Part shown: piece by piece, positions 33,592-44,131 of the stretch | How the letters are laid out: each line of letters starts with the position of its first letter | Numbering within the stretch: the stretch's first letter is position 1 | Assembly: GCF_008180865.1 (NCBI RefSeq) | Contig: NZ_VTEX01000002.1 | Location: 62,001-126,000, forward strand | Direction of reading: 5' to 3' | DNA: 64,000 nt | Origin: Rossellomorea aquimaris | GTDB taxonomy: Bacteria; Bacillota; Bacilli; Bacillales; Bacillaceae_B | Notes under the pieces: generated by a model | Database searches by the model: none | What the model saw: only the letters and a program-made list of their open reading frames with translations | Told to the model about the DNA's origin: nothing | Translations under genes and position numbers: made by a program

Positions 33592-36500
33592 TTATTTCGC
33601 TGGTTCTAACACTTTTTTCTCTGCTTTTGTACCTTCTTCAAATGCTGCCATTTCGGCATCGAATTTCTCTAATCCACTATTTTCAAGCTCACTGATCCGT
33701 TCTCTCATCTTGAGGTACGATTTCGGAATCACGCGTACAAATTTTGACACATAGGAATCCCAGTTCGCTAAAATCTTCTTACCGTTGTTACTGTTTGTAT
33801 AATGAACGTATTTCTCGATCATGTCGTATACATCTTTCATTTCTTCCGGATCAAATAATGGTTGAACAAGTACCAGTTCCTGATTACATCTTGATCGGAA
33901 GTTTTCATCCTCATCCAGTACATAGGCGACTCCACCTGACATACCGGCTGCAAAGTTTCTGCCTGTAAGACCGAGTACAACCACTTTCCCACCTGTCATA
34001 TATTCACATCCGTGATCGCCAACACTTTCAACGACTACCTGCGCTCCACTGTTTCGGACACAGAAGCGCTCGCCTGCCACTCCGTAAATATATGCTTCTC
34101 CACCTGATGCCCCGTAGAAGGAAACGTTACCGATGATCGTGTTTCGTTCAGGAATGAACGTAGCAGTCGGATCAGGATGAACGATGATTTTCCCGCCTGA
34201 TAAACCTTTTCCTACGAAGTCATTTGAATCACCGACAAGTCTCAGCGTCAGACCTTTTGGAATAAAGGCACCGAAGCTTTGTCCTGCAGATCCTTTAAAC
34301 GTCAAGCGGATAGTATCTTCTGGTAAGCCTTCTGCGCCGTAACGTTTTGTAATTTCGCTACCAAGCATCGTGCCGGTTACACGGTGAATGTTCCGGATCG
34401 CTGTCGTCCATTCAACCGGTTCCCCCTTTTCAATCGCTTGGCGGCAGCGGGGAATCAGCTCTTGATAATCCAGTGTTTTCTCTAGTTCGTGATCCTGTTT
34501 TCTTGTCGCATAGCGTCCCACCTTCTCAGGCACATCCGGCTGATGCAGAAGAGCAGAGAGGTCGATTCCTTTCCCTTTCCAATGATCGATTGCTTCGTTT
34601 GCTTCAAGGATATCGGTTCTACCGATCATTTCATTGATCGTTCTGAAACCAAGTTGAGCCATAAGCTCTCTTGTTTCCTGGGCAACAAAACGCATGAAAT
34701 TCGCTACATGCTCAGGGTCACCTGTGTATTTTTTACGTAACTCAGGATCTTGAGTAGCAATACCGACTGGACATGTATTCATATGACAAACCCGCATCAT
34801 GACACATCCAAGGACAACAAGTGGTGCAGTCGAGAATCCATACTCTTCCGCTCCTAGAAGCGATGCAACAACAACATCCCGGCCCGTCATCATTTTCCCA
34901 TCAGTCTCGACGACAATCCGGTCACGAAGACGATTCAGTAACAGGGTCTGATGAGCTTCGGCAAGACCGATTTCCCATGGCAATCCTGTATGTTTCAGAC
35001 TAGTTCTCGGGGCAGCACCTGTTCCTCCGTCATATCCACTGATTAACACAACATCCGCGCGGCCTTTTGCCACACCTGCAGCAATGGTTCCAACCCCCAC
35101 AGCTGATACCAGCTTCACGCTGATGCGGGCTTGCGGATTTGCATTCTTCAGGTTATAAATCAGCTCGGCAAGGTCTTCAATCGAATAAATATCATGATGA
35201 GGCGGTGGTGAAATCAATTCCACTCCAGGGGTAGATCCCCGCACTTCAGCAACCCAAGGATATACTTTTTTGCCTGGGAGATGTCCACCTTCACCAGGTT
35301 TTGCTCCTTGTGCAACCTTGATTTGTATTTCGTCCGCATTTACCAGGTAATGGCTTGTTACACCGAAGCGTCCTGACGCTACTTGCTTGATTGAGCTGCG
35401 CCTTGAATCCCCATTTTCGTCCGGGGTGAAGCGGCTTGGATGTTCCCCACCTTCTCCTGAGTTGCTCCGTCCGCCTATTTTATTCATGGCAATCGCTAAT
35501 GCTTCATGGGCTTCCTGACTGATGGAGCCGAATGACATGGCACCGGTCTTAAAACGGCGACAGATTTCTTCCACTGACTCTACCTCTTCAATCGGGATAG
35601 GCTTCGTTTCTTTAAACGAAAGAAGTCCGCGCAGAGATTGCAGGTTCTGCTTTTCATCTGTCAGCATGTTGGAATATTTTTTGAACAACTCATAATTATT
35701 CGTACGGCATGCATGTTGAAGAGTGTGAATCGTACTAGGATTGTACGCATGATCCTCTCCATTTTTACGATATTGGAATTCGTCTCCGGATTCTAATGTA
35801 CTTTGATTGTCTTTCCGGTCATTGAATGCTTTTCTATGTCTCAAGAGCACTTCTTTTTCGATGATATCCATTCCGATTCCGCCGAGTCTTGACGCTGTAC
35901 GGGTAAAATATTTATCAATTACATCTTTATGAATGCCTACCGCTTCAAATATTTGCGCTCCACGGTAGCTTTGAATCGTCGAGATTCCCATTTTAGATAA
36001 AACCTTGATGACACCGTCAGTCCCTGATTTCACGAAGCTTTGCACAGCTTTCTCGTAAGTGGTGTCCTGCAGCTCGCCTTTATCGATCAGATCACGCAAG
36101 GTTTCATAGGCTAAATACGGATTGATCGCTTCTGCACCATATCCAAGCAGCGTTGCAAAATGGTGAACCTCCCTTGGTTCCCCAGACTCTAAAAGAATGC
36201 TGACGGTCGTACGGGTTCCTTGGCGAATTAAGTGATGATGCAGTCCTGAAACGGCAAGGAGAGCTGGAATGGCTGCCTTATCCTTCACAACTCCACGGTC
36301 AGATAAAATAAGGAGTGTCGCACCGTCTTCAACAGCCTGGTCAGCTCTTTCATACAGAGCATCCAGGGTGCTTTCAAGCTGATTTCCATCATCGGTTACA
36401 TCAAATAAAATCGATAAAGTAACAGCTTTGAAGCCCTCTTCGTTTTGATGACGAAGCTTTTCAAGCTCTTCCCCGGTTAGAATCGGTGTCTTTAAATGGA

Positions 36501-38190
36501 TATGCCTGCAGCTTTCAGGACCCGGGTTAACCAGGTTACCTTCTGCTCCAATCGTTGTTCCCACAGATGTAATGATCTGTTCTCGAATCGCATCGATCGG
36601 CGGGTTTGTCACTTGAGCAAATAGTTGTTTGAAGTAGTTATAAAGAAGTTGCGGCTTTTTCGATAATACAGCAAGAGGTGAATCATATCCCATGGAACCA
36701 ACCGGGTCTTTTCCATCTGTAACCATCGGCTTGATGATTTTGTTTAATTCCTCTGTTGTGTAGCCAAATGCCTGTTGCTGCATGAGAACTTCTTCTGAAT
36801 CCAGTTGAACCACTTCCTGGGTCGTTTCAGGCAAATCTTCAAGCTCAAACTTATTGTTATCCAACCAATGTCTGTATGGTTGTTCGGAAGCAACCCGCAA
36901 CTTGATCTCTTCGTCCGGAATGATTCTACCTTTTTCAAGGTCCACCAACAACATTTTCCCCGGTTGTAATCGGTCTTTGTACACAATATCATCGGCAAAA
37001 ATATCAAGGGCCCCAACTTCAGAACCAAGAACGATCATGCCGCCCTTTGTCACGTAGTAGCGGGCAGGTCGAAGTCCATTTCGGTCCAGGCAAGCGCCAA
37101 TCTGTTTTCCATCTGTAAACACAAGGGCTGCAGGTCCGTCCCATGGCTCCATCAAACAGCTATGATATTCGTAGAAGTCCTTTTTCTTAGGGTGGATCGT
37201 GTCATCATTTTCCCATGGCTCCGGTACCATCATCATAGCCGTATGGGCAAGGGATCTACCTGATAAATGAAGGAATTCAAAGCAGTTATCAAACATGGAG
37301 GAGTCACTGCCTGTCTCATCAATGACGGGTAGTATCTTTTTCAGGTCCTCTTCTTTGAAAGCACTTGAATGACAAAGCTTCTCACGGGCGCGCATCCAGT
37401 TCACATTTCCACGGAGCGTATTGAATTCTCCATTATGAATCGTATAACGGTTTGGGTGAGACCGTTGCCAGCTTGGGAAAGTGTTTGTACTAAAGCGGGA
37501 ATGTACAAGGGCTAAAGCTGACCGGAACTCAGGATGGTTGAGGTCAATATAAAAAGAATCGAGTTGTTCCGGAATGAGCATCCCTTTGTATACTATGGTC
37601 GTGGAGGACAAACTGCAAAGGTAAACATCCTCTTGTCCCTCGACGGTTGCGACTTCCTGTTCAATCCGCTTCCGGATCACATATAGCTTTCGCTCGAAAT
37701 CCATCCGGGATTGTATGTCTTCCGATACACCAATGAAGACCTGGCGGATGAACGGTTTTGACTTCGATGCAACTTTCCCTACAAAGGAATCATTGAGTGG
37801 AACAGGTCTCCAGCCAAGTGTCTTCTGACCTTCTTCATCAATGATGCGTTCGAAGATTTCTTTACTCTTCATGCGCTTCTCATAATTTTCAGGAAGGAAT
37901 ACCATCCCGATCCCATATTCTCCTTTTCGGGGAAGGATGATGTCTTCTTTCTCACATTGCTTTTTGAAGAAATGATGAGGGATTTGAGTAAGGATACCTG
38001 CACCGTCCCCAGTACTTGTATCTGCAGATTGTCCTCCGCGGTGCTCTAAGTTACATAAAATATTAATGGCATTTTGAACGATGTTATGACTCTTCGTCCC
38101 ATCAATATTTGCAATCATTCCAATTCCACATGCTTCATGTTCTTGCGCAGGATCATACATCCCTTGCGCTACAGGAAGATTCGTTTTCAT
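33592..38190 (-). CDS. gltB: Glutamate synthase (NADPH) large subunit
   Basis: The 1532-residue enzyme (GltA in B. subtilis) makes two glutamates from glutamine and 2-oxoglutarate. The class II glutamine amidotransferase domain follows a ~20-residue propeptide; the catalytic Cys is in [10 protein letters not shown]. The FMN/3Fe-4S synthase domain includes [37 protein letters not shown] and the cluster cysteines in [18 protein letters not shown]. The C-terminal beta-helix domain ends the protein. Start: ATG after GGAGGACATTGG. The divergent gltC regulator of B. subtilis is not present here; a perfect palindrome sits upstream instead. Confidence 0.97.
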   Translation of the reverse strand: MKTNLPVAQGMYDPAQEHEACGIGMIANIDGTKSHNIVQNAINILCNLEHRGGQSADTSTGDGAGILTQIPHHFFKKQCEKEDIILPRKGEYGIGMVFLPENYEKRMKSKEIFERIIDEEGQKTLGWRPVPLNDSFVGKVASKSKPFIRQVFIGVSEDIQSRMDFERKLYVIRKRIEQEVATVEGQEDVYLCSLSSTTIVYKGMLIPEQLDSFYIDLNHPEFRSALALVHSRFSTNTFPSWQRSHPNRYTIHNGEFNTLRGNVNWMRAREKLCHSSAFKEEDLKKILPVIDETGSDSSMFDNCFEFLHLSGRSLAHTAMMMVPEPWENDDTIHPKKKDFYEYHSCLMEPWDGPAALVFTDGKQIGACLDRNGLRPARYYVTKGGMIVLGSEVGALDIFADDIVYKDRLQPGKMLLVDLEKGRIIPDEEIKLRVASEQPYRHWLDNNKFELEDLPETTQEVVQLDSEEVLMQQQAFGYTTEELNKIIKPMVTDGKDPVGSMGYDSPLAVLSKKPQLLYNYFKQLFAQVTNPPIDAIREQIITSVGTTIGAEGNLVNPGPESCRHIHLKTPILTGEELEKLRHQNEEGFKAVTLSILFDVTDDGNQLESTLDALYERADQAVEDGATLLILSDRGVVKDKAAIPALLAVSGLHHHLIRQGTRTTVSILLESGEPREVHHFATLLGYGAEAINPYLAYETLRDLIDKGELQDTTYEKAVQSFVKSGTDGVIKVLSKMGISTIQSYRGAQIFEAVGIHKDVIDKYFTRTASRLGGIGMDIIEKEVLLRHRKAFNDRKDNQSTLESGDEFQYRKNGEDHAYNPSTIHTLQHACRTNNYELFKKYSNMLTDEKQNLQSLRGLLSFKETKPIPIEEVESVEEICRRFKTGAMSFGSISQEAHEALAIAMNKIGGRSNSGEGGEHPSRFTPDENGDSRRSSIKQVASGRFGVTSHYLVNADEIQIKVAQGAKPGEGGHLPGKKVYPWVAEVRGSTPGVELISPPPHHDIYSIEDLAELIYNLKNANPQARISVKLVSAVGVGTIAAGVAKGRADVVLISGYDGGTGAAPRTSLKHTGLPWEIGLAEAHQTLLLNRLRDRIVVETDGKMMTGRDVVVASLLGAEEYGFSTAPLVVLGCVMMRVCHMNTCPVGIATQDPELRKKYTGDPEHVANFMRFVAQETRELMAQLGFRTINEMIGRTDILEANEAIDHWKGKGIDLSALLHQPDVPEKVGRYATRKQDHELEKTLDYQELIPRCRQAIEKGEPVEWTTAIRNIHRVTGTMLGSEITKRYGAEGLPEDTIRLTFKGSAGQSFGAFIPKGLTLRLVGDSNDFVGKGLSGGKIIVHPDPTATFIPERNTIIGNVSFYGASGGEAYIYGVAGERFCVRNSGAQVVVESVGDHGCEYMTGGKVVVLGLTGRNFAAGMSGGVAYVLDEDENFRSRCNQELVLVQPLFDPEEMKDVYDMIEKYVHYTNSNNGKKILANWDSYVSKFVRVIPKSYLKMRERISELENSGLEKFDAEMAAFEEGTKAEKKVLEPAK

Positions 38191-38230
38191 CCAATGTCCT
38201 CCTCTACCAAACTTGTATACTTTTTGAATA

Positions 38231-38244
38231 ATTAACCGGTTAAT
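38231..38244. promoter_or_regulatory. Perfect palindrome in the glutamate synthase promoter region
   Basis: ATTAACCGGTTAAT is an exact 14-bp palindrome 41 bases upstream of the large-subunit start. On the minus strand TTAACC (-35-like) followed 18 bases later by TATACA (-10-like) would place the palindrome over the -35 box. Confidence 0.45.
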
Positions 38245-38582
38245 TAAATTTTCTTAATTTTCGTTAGTATATCATGAAATTTAGAAAAAACGAAAAATTA
38301 AGTTAATGGAAAAAGAGCTTATTTTCCAAATATATATGTAATACAATGAATGAACGTTGATATATAAATGTTTATTTTGACTTAATATTCAGAATCTTTA
38401 AAAGCTTGATGTAATCACAAAGAAATCGCTTACAAAAAATCACTCACTGGAACATTTTTCATCAAAATCCAACATGAATTTTCATGCAAAATGTTAACTA
38501 AAAAAATTTTTTTGCACCTTGAATTTCAGCTGCTTAAACTCTTCTTCTTTTCCCTTCAATACCAAAATCCAAACCAAAAGAA
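38245..38582 (-). other. AT-rich leader region upstream of glutamate synthase
   Basis: About 340 bases, very AT-rich and without a supportable gene. It should hold upstream control sequences for the glutamate synthase operon; I see no further clear motif. Confidence 0.35.
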
Positions 38583-38621
38583 GAGGGACGGACCTCCAAA
38601 AATCCCGGAGGTCCGTCCCTC
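38583..38621. terminator. GAGGGACGGACC hairpin terminator after the SRPBCC gene
   Basis: GAGGGACGGACCTC (38583-38596) and GAGGTCCGTCCCTC (38608-38621) lie within an 18-bp perfect stem (extended by AAGA/TCTT outside and CC/GG inside) with an eleven-base or shorter loop. It starts eight bases after the SRPBCC stop codon. Confidence 0.75.
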
Positions 38622-38628
38622 TTCTTCA

Positions 38629-39090
38629 CTACTTATTCGCTTCTTTCAATGCTTCGCTTTCAACCAGGTCCATGAAATCAATGACGACTTTGTTGTTGTT
38701 TTTTTCCCCGCCCAGTTTTAATAAAACTTTTCCCAGGAAGTTCACTCCTCTGTTTTCGCCTTTATAGATGAATCTGGTTTGGCTGTCGTCTATTTTGTGG
38801 AGGGTGAATTCGGCTTCGATTTCAAATGCTTTGGCGAGTGTGAAACCGATTTTATTGTGTTTCTTCTCAGGGGTGTTCTCATACTCGAGGTCTTCTACAA
38901 TATACGTCTCGATTCGTTTCCCCTCTTTGTATTTCTGTTGGTAAGTGGATCCTACTACGCCTTCCTTTTGCTCCAGTATCTTGTTTTCAACCACGTTCGG
39001 CATAATTCGTTGAATGTTCTCAATCTCAAACAAATGCCAAATCGTTTCTATATTGACTGGAATGATCCGTTCTTCATGCCATTTAATCAT
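38629..39090 (-). CDS. SRPBCC (START/Bet v1-like) family protein
   Basis: The 153-residue protein fits the polyketide cyclase/activator group of SRPBCC folds: it opens with the typical strand-helix EERIIPVNIETIWHLFEIENIQRIMPNV and closes with the long C-terminal helix (KVVIDFMDLVESEALKEANK). Such proteins bind small hydrophobic ligands. Its ATG overlaps the end of a MerR regulator gene by eight bases, so both are made from one transcript and the ligand may be shared. No catalytic residues can be named. Confidence 0.8.
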   Translation of the reverse strand: MIKWHEERIIPVNIETIWHLFEIENIQRIMPNVVENKILEQKEGVVGSTYQQKYKEGKRIETYIVEDLEYENTPEKKHNKIGFTLAKAFEIEAEFTLHKIDDSQTRFIYKGENRGVNFLGKVLLKLGGEKNNNKVVIDFMDLVESEALKEANK

Positions 39091-39433
39091 TCTTATCCTC
39101 TCCTATTCCCATCTCGAAGAAATCATCCATTTCTTCGATCACTGTTTGTATTCGCTGAATTTCCACTTCTAAATCCCGTTTCTTCGCACGTATCAATTGT
39201 TCCAAATTCTCAAAGGACTCGTCATTTACAACGGTTAACATTTCTTGAATGGAAAAGTTAAATCTCCTTAAGTAGACCAATAATCGTCCCACTAGGTAGG
39301 ATCCATTATCATAATAGCGATAGTTGTTTGCAGGATCGATATACACAGGTTCCAGTAATTTGATCTCAGCGTAATAACGCAGTGTTTCCTTACTCAGTCC
39401 TGTCATCTTGGAAAACTCGCTCACCTTGTACAT
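39083..39433 (-). CDS. MerR-family transcriptional regulator
   Basis: The protein is 116 residues from the ATG 39431-39433 (GAGGTGG five bases upstream; a GTG nine bases earlier overlaps the ribosome site). The winged helix is MYKVSEFSKMTGLSKETLRYY with wing YAEIKLLEPVYIDPANNYRYY, followed by a dimerisation coiled coil (~75-110). There is no long effector domain, so the SRPBCC partner might supply sensing; that is speculative. A promoter with a stretched spacer holding a palindrome lies just upstream, as expected for MerR autoregulation. Confidence 0.88.
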   Translation of the reverse strand: MYKVSEFSKMTGLSKETLRYYAEIKLLEPVYIDPANNYRYYDNGSYLVGRLLVYLRRFNFSIQEMLTVVNDESFENLEQLIRAKKRDLEVEIQRIQTVIEEMDDFFEMGIGEDKND

Positions 39434-39453
39434 TCTTTCCACCTCACACCTAA

Positions 39454-39485
39454 ATCATAAACCATGTGGTGCACCACACGGTCAA
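39454..39485 (-). promoter_or_regulatory. MerR-type promoter with palindromic stretched spacer
   Basis: On the minus strand TTGACC (39480-39485) and TATGAT (39454-39459) are separated by 20 bases instead of 17. The spacer holds the perfect palindrome TGTGGTGCACCACA (39465-39478), extendable to 22 bp with one mismatched pair. This is the classic layout for MerR activation by DNA distortion. Confidence 0.75.
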
Positions 39486-39513
39486 TCCCTTTCTATAAAA
39501 TGATTTCCCGACC

Positions 39514-40566
39514 CTATCTTTGTAAACTGAGGTTTTCATGAACTGATAAGCATCCTTTAATAAATTTCTTCACTTCTTCGCATGCCTCTTCAATAGAAGA
39601 CGCTTTTATCGTCACCTTTTTATCTCCAGGATACTGACTCGCAGTATGGTAGTATCTTGGATCATAATAGTATTCCAATAAAAGCTCTAAAATCCGCTTA
39701 TAGTTCTTCTCTTTCAGCTCGTCCTCTATTTGATTGGCAACCGGGCTATGTATTCGTCTCTTGATACACCTAAACGCTTCTGCAAATTCATCATGATGCT
39801 CATGTAAACGGTATTCATTTAAAATATGATTGACTCTCTCTTCCATTGGCATCTCAATAAAGATATGGAAACCGCTCTCTTTTTTCTTTACTAAAAAGTC
39901 AGGGAGAAGCAGCTTTCCGATCCGTTTGCTTTCTGCTTCAAATAATATTATGGGAGATTCCTGAAGCTCCATCAGGTCTTTAAGCAGAAGGGAATCAAAG
40001 ATTTTCTGATTGCGTGGTGTCAATCCGATTTGTCCAAAAATGGAGCCTCGATGGTTGGCTAACGTTTCAATATCCAAGACCGGGTACCCTTCATTTTGAA
40101 GCTGTTTCAGAATGGCTGTTTTGCCAATTCCGGTTCCACCGTTTAACACAAAGGCTTGAGGTTTCACCTCGAATGTCACCAGTTCATTCAACACCCAGTG
40201 ACGATACGCCCTGACTCCTCCTTGAATACGGGATGTTTTCACACCCATCAAATCCAGGAAGGTGGCAGCCGCTTTGCTTCGCATACCACCCCGCCAGCAG
40301 AAAACCACAATCTCACCACCCAGTTTCTTAAACTCTTGTATAAACTCCGGGAGTTTTCGTGAGAAGATTTCCAGCCCCCGTTCCGTTGCCCTCTCTTTGC
40401 TTACTTGCTTATATAGAGTCCCGACTTCTGCTCTCTCTTCATCATTGAAGACCGGTATGTTTATACTGCCTGGAATCGTCATTTCCCTGTATTCAGAAGG
40501 AGATCTCACATCTACGAATGTATAGTTATTGACATCACATCGATCTATCGTTATATCCTTGAACAT
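39514..40566 (-). CDS. mnmH: tRNA 2-selenouridine synthase (geranyltransferase)
   Basis: The protein is 350 residues from the ATG at 40564-40566 (GAGGAG upstream; an earlier GTG is less likely). An N-terminal rhodanese domain carries the catalytic cysteine at about residue 90 (VVFCWRGGMRSKAA). The C-terminal P-loop domain has LNGGTGIGKTAILKQL and FEAESKRIGK. MnmH replaces sulfur by selenium at the wobble 2-thiouridine of some tRNAs through a geranylated intermediate, needing selenophosphate from SelD, which is not in this window. Transcribed alone. Confidence 0.93.
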   Translation of the reverse strand: MFKDITIDRCDVNNYTFVDVRSPSEYREMTIPGSINIPVFNDEERAEVGTLYKQVSKERATERGLEIFSRKLPEFIQEFKKLGGEIVVFCWRGGMRSKAAATFLDLMGVKTSRIQGGVRAYRHWVLNELVTFEVKPQAFVLNGGTGIGKTAILKQLQNEGYPVLDIETLANHRGSIFGQIGLTPRNQKIFDSLLLKDLMELQESPIILFEAESKRIGKLLLPDFLVKKKESGFHIFIEMPMEERVNHILNEYRLHEHHDEFAEAFRCIKRRIHSPVANQIEDELKEKNYKRILELLLEYYYDPRYYHTASQYPGDKKVTIKASSIEEACEEVKKFIKGCLSVHENLSLQR

Positions 40567-40880
40567 TTCATCCACTCTCCTCTTCACTTCTAACTTCTAT
40601 TTTACCACCACTCCAACCCGATTGTTCGCAACATTCTGTAATCATTCTTTCCCTTTCTTTTCTTTTTAGAACTATTTATCTAGTCAAATCCTCCCTCTTA
40701 TCGATAGAATATTCAGTTTTTTTATCTCGTTGGTACTATATACCATATTAACGCAACACTTTATAATGAAAATAGAAATATTATTTCACATTTTTTTATA
40801 ATTTCGTGAAGTATTATTTCAGTAAAATGAAAACGGTTTCTTTTATAAGAAATCAGTTAATGAAAGCGGGGGATTTGTTG
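40567..40880 (+). other. Intergenic region upstream of the GHL10 gene
   Basis: No gene is supported. A TATAAT at 40762-40767 could be a -10 box for the downstream gene, without a clear -35. The ribosome site GGGGGA at 40869-40873 fixes the start at 40881. Confidence 0.35.
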
Positions 40881-42437
40881 ATGAAAGCAGTAAAGTACAT
40901 GATCATGGCCGTCTTGTTGTTCTCGCTTGCTCTTCCTTTTTCTACAGGAAAAGCAAAAGCTTCGGAAACTCAGGCGCCCAAACATGAAATGCGTGCAGCA
41001 TGGATTGCAACGGTTCAAAACATCGATGTGAAAGCCGGAATGGACAAGCAGGAGTATACGGATTGGGTGGAAGAGACCCTTGATGAACTGAAAGAGTTGA
41101 AGTTTAATACGGTCATCTATCAGGTGAAACCTACTGTTGATGCCTTTTATCCTTCTGAACTGGCTCCCTGGTCTCAGTACATTACAGGTGACAAACAAGG
41201 AACGGATCCGGGATATGATCCACTTCAGATTATGATCGATGAATCTCATAAGCGCGGAGTCGAGGTTCATGCATGGGTGAACCCTTATCGAATCACGATG
41301 CCAAATCAAACGATCGAGTCACTTGCAGATAATAACGTAGCCAAGCTTCATCCTGAATGGGTAGTGAAATATGGCAAACAATATTATTTGGACCCGGGTA
41401 TACCTGAAGTACAAAAATACTTGATTGATACAGTTGAAGAATTAGTGAGTCATTATAATATCGAAGCCGTTCACATGGACGATTACTTTTATCCTTACCG
41501 AATTGCAGGAGAAACCTTCCCAGATCAAGATACATACGAGAAATATGGTAACTCTTTTGACGATATTGAAGATTGGAGACGAAATAACGTTGATGTACTA
41601 GTAGCTGACATCAATTCAGCCATCAAAGACATTAAAGAGTGGGTACAATTCGGGATTTCCCCATTTGGAGTATGGAGAAATATTGCTGATGATCCGACTG
41701 GAAGCGACACACAAGCGGGACAAACGAATTATGACGATCTGTATGCAGACACACGTCAATGGATCAAGGATGGAAGCATTGATTATATTACCCCTCAAAT
41801 CTATTGGTCCAGGAATCTCGCTGTTGCCAACTACTCCGTTCTATTAGATTGGTGGAGTCAGGAAGTGAATGAGTATGCGTACAATCATCCTGTTAATCTT
41901 TATATAGGGATGGCTGACTATAAAGTAGGGGACAATTTTGACCAGGAATGGTTCAATCCATACGAACTGCCTGAACAAATAATGGACAACCGTGAAAATG
42001 GAACGGCACTTGGGCAAATGCATTTCTCTCTCAAACAAATATTTGAAAACCCGCTTGGTTACGCCGATATTATACGTAACGAGGTTTACACCGAGCCTGC
42101 TTTAACCCCTGCCACTCCTTGGAACAATGAAACACTTCCAAAGAAACCGAACAAGGTGAAAGCAGATAAACATAAAGAAGGTATCACGATAATGATAGAT
42201 GATAAGAAGCATACCGATGCAAGGAAATATGTCATCTATCGCTTTGATGGCGTAAAAGAAGGAGATTACGAGAATCCAGCTAACATTGTGGATGTCGTGT
42301 ATTCTCAAGAAGGGCTTACAACCTATGAAGATACTTCAGCTGAAGAAGGTGGAATGTACACATATGGTATTACCTCCGTTTCTCCGACAGGTGTGGAAAG
42401 TAAGGATGCCAAAACAGTACGAGTAAGAGTACGATAA
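40881..42437 (+). CDS. yngK: Secreted GHL10-type glycoside hydrolase-like protein (YngK-like)
   Basis: The protein is 518 residues from the ATG after GGGGGATTTGTTG; an open frame to 40806 lacks a site. A signal peptide (MKAVKYMIMAVLLFSLALPF, cleaved near KAKAS) precedes a ~380-residue TIM barrel of the GHL10 family: MRAAWIATVQNIDVK, FNTVIYQVKPTVDAFYPSEL, GVEVHAWVNPYRI, HMDDYFYPYR and FGISPFGVWRN. A C-terminal fibronectin III-like domain (~425-518) follows. Family members are thought to act on cell-wall or exopolysaccharide glycans; the substrate is not established. Confidence 0.88.
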   Translation: MKAVKYMIMAVLLFSLALPFSTGKAKASETQAPKHEMRAAWIATVQNIDVKAGMDKQEYTDWVEETLDELKELKFNTVIYQVKPTVDAFYPSELAPWSQYITGDKQGTDPGYDPLQIMIDESHKRGVEVHAWVNPYRITMPNQTIESLADNNVAKLHPEWVVKYGKQYYLDPGIPEVQKYLIDTVEELVSHYNIEAVHMDDYFYPYRIAGETFPDQDTYEKYGNSFDDIEDWRRNNVDVLVADINSAIKDIKEWVQFGISPFGVWRNIADDPTGSDTQAGQTNYDDLYADTRQWIKDGSIDYITPQIYWSRNLAVANYSVLLDWWSQEVNEYAYNHPVNLYIGMADYKVGDNFDQEWFNPYELPEQIMDNRENGTALGQMHFSLKQIFENPLGYADIIRNEVYTEPALTPATPWNNETLPKKPNKVKADKHKEGITIMIDDKKHTDARKYVIYRFDGVKEGDYENPANIVDVVYSQEGLTTYEDTSAEEGGMYTYGITSVSPTGVESKDAKTVRVRVR

Positions 42438-42444
42438 TGATAGA

Positions 42445-42479
42445 AAGAGAGTTTCTCCGCTATGGAGAAACTCTCTTTT
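42445..42479. terminator. Bidirectional terminator
   Basis: AAAGAGAGTTTCTCC / GGAGAAACTCTCTTT (15-bp perfect stem, loop GCTAT) with T's on both strands separates the convergent GHL10 and cysteine dioxygenase genes. Confidence 0.92.
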
Positions 42480-43031
42480 TTACTTCAACTGCATTTCCTT
42501 TACCTTTTGCCTGATATGGTCCGGCCACCATGCCCCACATTCTTCCGAAACCACACAGGCAGCACATTTTTCCAAGTCGTACACCATCATACCCTGAATG
42601 GGCGGAGAATAGAGATGGAGGGTCACCAGGTCTTCCCCTCTCCCTTTCTTCATTTTGTGAACACCTTTTTTCGGTGCAAAAAAGAAAGAACCTTCCCTAT
42701 ATTCGCGATCAAATATCTCCTGTGGAAGCTGGTTCTCTTTTACTTCAAAGATTGTATTGACTGAAGTCCCGCTCAGAACTTGGATCCATCCCCTTGAGTC
42801 CCCATGATCATGTGGAGCACATTCCATGTCGGACCAATTCATCACCAGAAGCTCTGCTACTTCATTTTGATAAAGGAGCTTTCGATAATATGGCTTACCC
42901 CCCGGAGACTGTAAGTATGGCTGTAAATCATCGAGACTTATTTGAAGAGACTGCAAGACTTCTTTAAGGTCTTTCGTGGAAGGGGTGGTCAATTCATCCA
43001 ATCTATCCATTATCCGTTCCCTTAAGGTCAC
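42480..43031 (-). CDS. Cysteine dioxygenase family protein
   Basis: The protein is 183 residues from the GTG at 43029-43031, which has GGGAGGA seven bases upstream; an ATG at 43064 has no ribosome site. The single-domain cupin has the iron ligands His74 and His76 in CAPHDHGDSRG and His125 in KKGVHKMK. The family oxidises L-cysteine (or related thiols) to the sulfinic acid. The gene starts 17 bases after an EamA-type transporter, so the two are co-transcribed. C-terminal cysteines (CAACVVSEECGAWW) may be structural. Confidence 0.88.
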   Translation of the reverse strand: MTLRERIMDRLDELTTPSTKDLKEVLQSLQISLDDLQPYLQSPGGKPYYRKLLYQNEVAELLVMNWSDMECAPHDHGDSRGWIQVLSGTSVNTIFEVKENQLPQEIFDREYREGSFFFAPKKGVHKMKKGRGEDLVTLHLYSPPIQGMMVYDLEKCAACVVSEECGAWWPDHIRQKVKEMQLK

Positions 43032-43048
43032 CGCGATTCCTCCCTGTG

Positions 43049-43972
43049 TTATCGTTTCCTCCATAGAAACCGATGGAAAACAGAAATCAACTGGCCGTTT
43101 ACAATCACGACCCCTATTATAATTATGACTCCACCCAGTATCGTTATGAAAAAAATCTTCTCGTGCAGGAGAAGGATTGCCGCAATGAGTGTGGTAACGG
43201 GCTCTAAATAGAGAAACATCGACACCTTTGACGCATCTAATACCTCAAGTGCTCTTCCCCAGTACCAGTACGCAATACCTGATACAAATACACCGAGGAA
43301 CATCAAGTGGGCCCATTCCACATTGGATAGAAGAGAAATGCCTTCCCAGCCCCGGTTTCGGATAAGAAAAGGGATGGTTAAGCTGAAACCCAGTAGACTC
43401 ATATAAAAGGTGATGACGAGGGATGGCAGCTCGATACGTAGTTTTTTCAGCAACACTGAGTAAATGGCCCAATTTAAGGTACTGAGGATCATCAGGATAT
43501 AACCGATGTTAACGGCAAATCCGATAGACTGCCCGCTCCTCGCTGTGGTCACCATCAGAACGCCAGTAATTGCTATAATCATTCCTAGCGCTTTTGGTAC
43601 TGTCATTTTTTCATGTAAAAAAATCATGGAGAGGATTACGGTGAATACGGGAGAAAATGAAATCATCCAGCCTGCGGATGATGCATCAATTGTAAGGAGG
43701 GCCGTCGCCTGGATCACCTGATGAACGAAGACGCCAAGTACCCCCAACACTATCAGGTGAGGGATATATCTGATCGGAATGGTGAGTCGATAACTTTTTA
43801 AAAGTAAGAGCAAGAGCAGAAACAGAGCTCCGATCGCAAACCGGAGAACGAGCAGTGTATACGGGTCGAGGGTGTCCAACACTGCTTTCGTTGATACAAA
43901 TGATATGCCCCAAAAGCTGATTGACATCGTGGCATATAATGAGGCGGCAATCTTTGTTTTAACTGGAATCAT
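43049..43972 (-). CDS. EamA-family (DMT) transporter
   Basis: The protein is 307 residues from the ATG at 43970-43972 (AAAGGA upstream); a frame extending to 44275 crosses repeats and lacks support. Ten membrane helices in two EamA repeats are evident: MSISFWGISFVSTKAVLDTLDP starts the first and LNWAIYSVLLKKLRIELPS the second. The end (LHEKIFFITILGGVIIIIGV) is typical. EamA proteins export amino acids or metabolites; E. coli EamA/YdeD exports cysteine and O-acetylserine, and the cysteine dioxygenase neighbour makes a sulfur compound plausible here. Confidence 0.88.
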   Translation of the reverse strand: MIPVKTKIAASLYATMSISFWGISFVSTKAVLDTLDPYTLLVLRFAIGALFLLLLLLLKSYRLTIPIRYIPHLIVLGVLGVFVHQVIQATALLTIDASSAGWMISFSPVFTVILSMIFLHEKMTVPKALGMIIAITGVLMVTTARSGQSIGFAVNIGYILMILSTLNWAIYSVLLKKLRIELPSLVITFYMSLLGFSLTIPFLIRNRGWEGISLLSNVEWAHLMFLGVFVSGIAYWYWGRALEVLDASKVSMFLYLEPVTTLIAAILLLHEKIFFITILGGVIIIIGVVIVNGQLISVFHRFLWRKR

Positions 43973-44131
43973 AGGCGTGGTATCCTTTCGGAAAAGGGTC
44001 TTTGTATCATGGTATGCTCGTCCGGGGGAAAGATGTGGGGATTCTGGTGGAATTTGGTGTGGGTTGGATGAGTTAGGCGGTCTTGAAAAATTAATTTGGG
44101 AAGGTGAAAATAAGTTGGATCCTGCCCCGCT

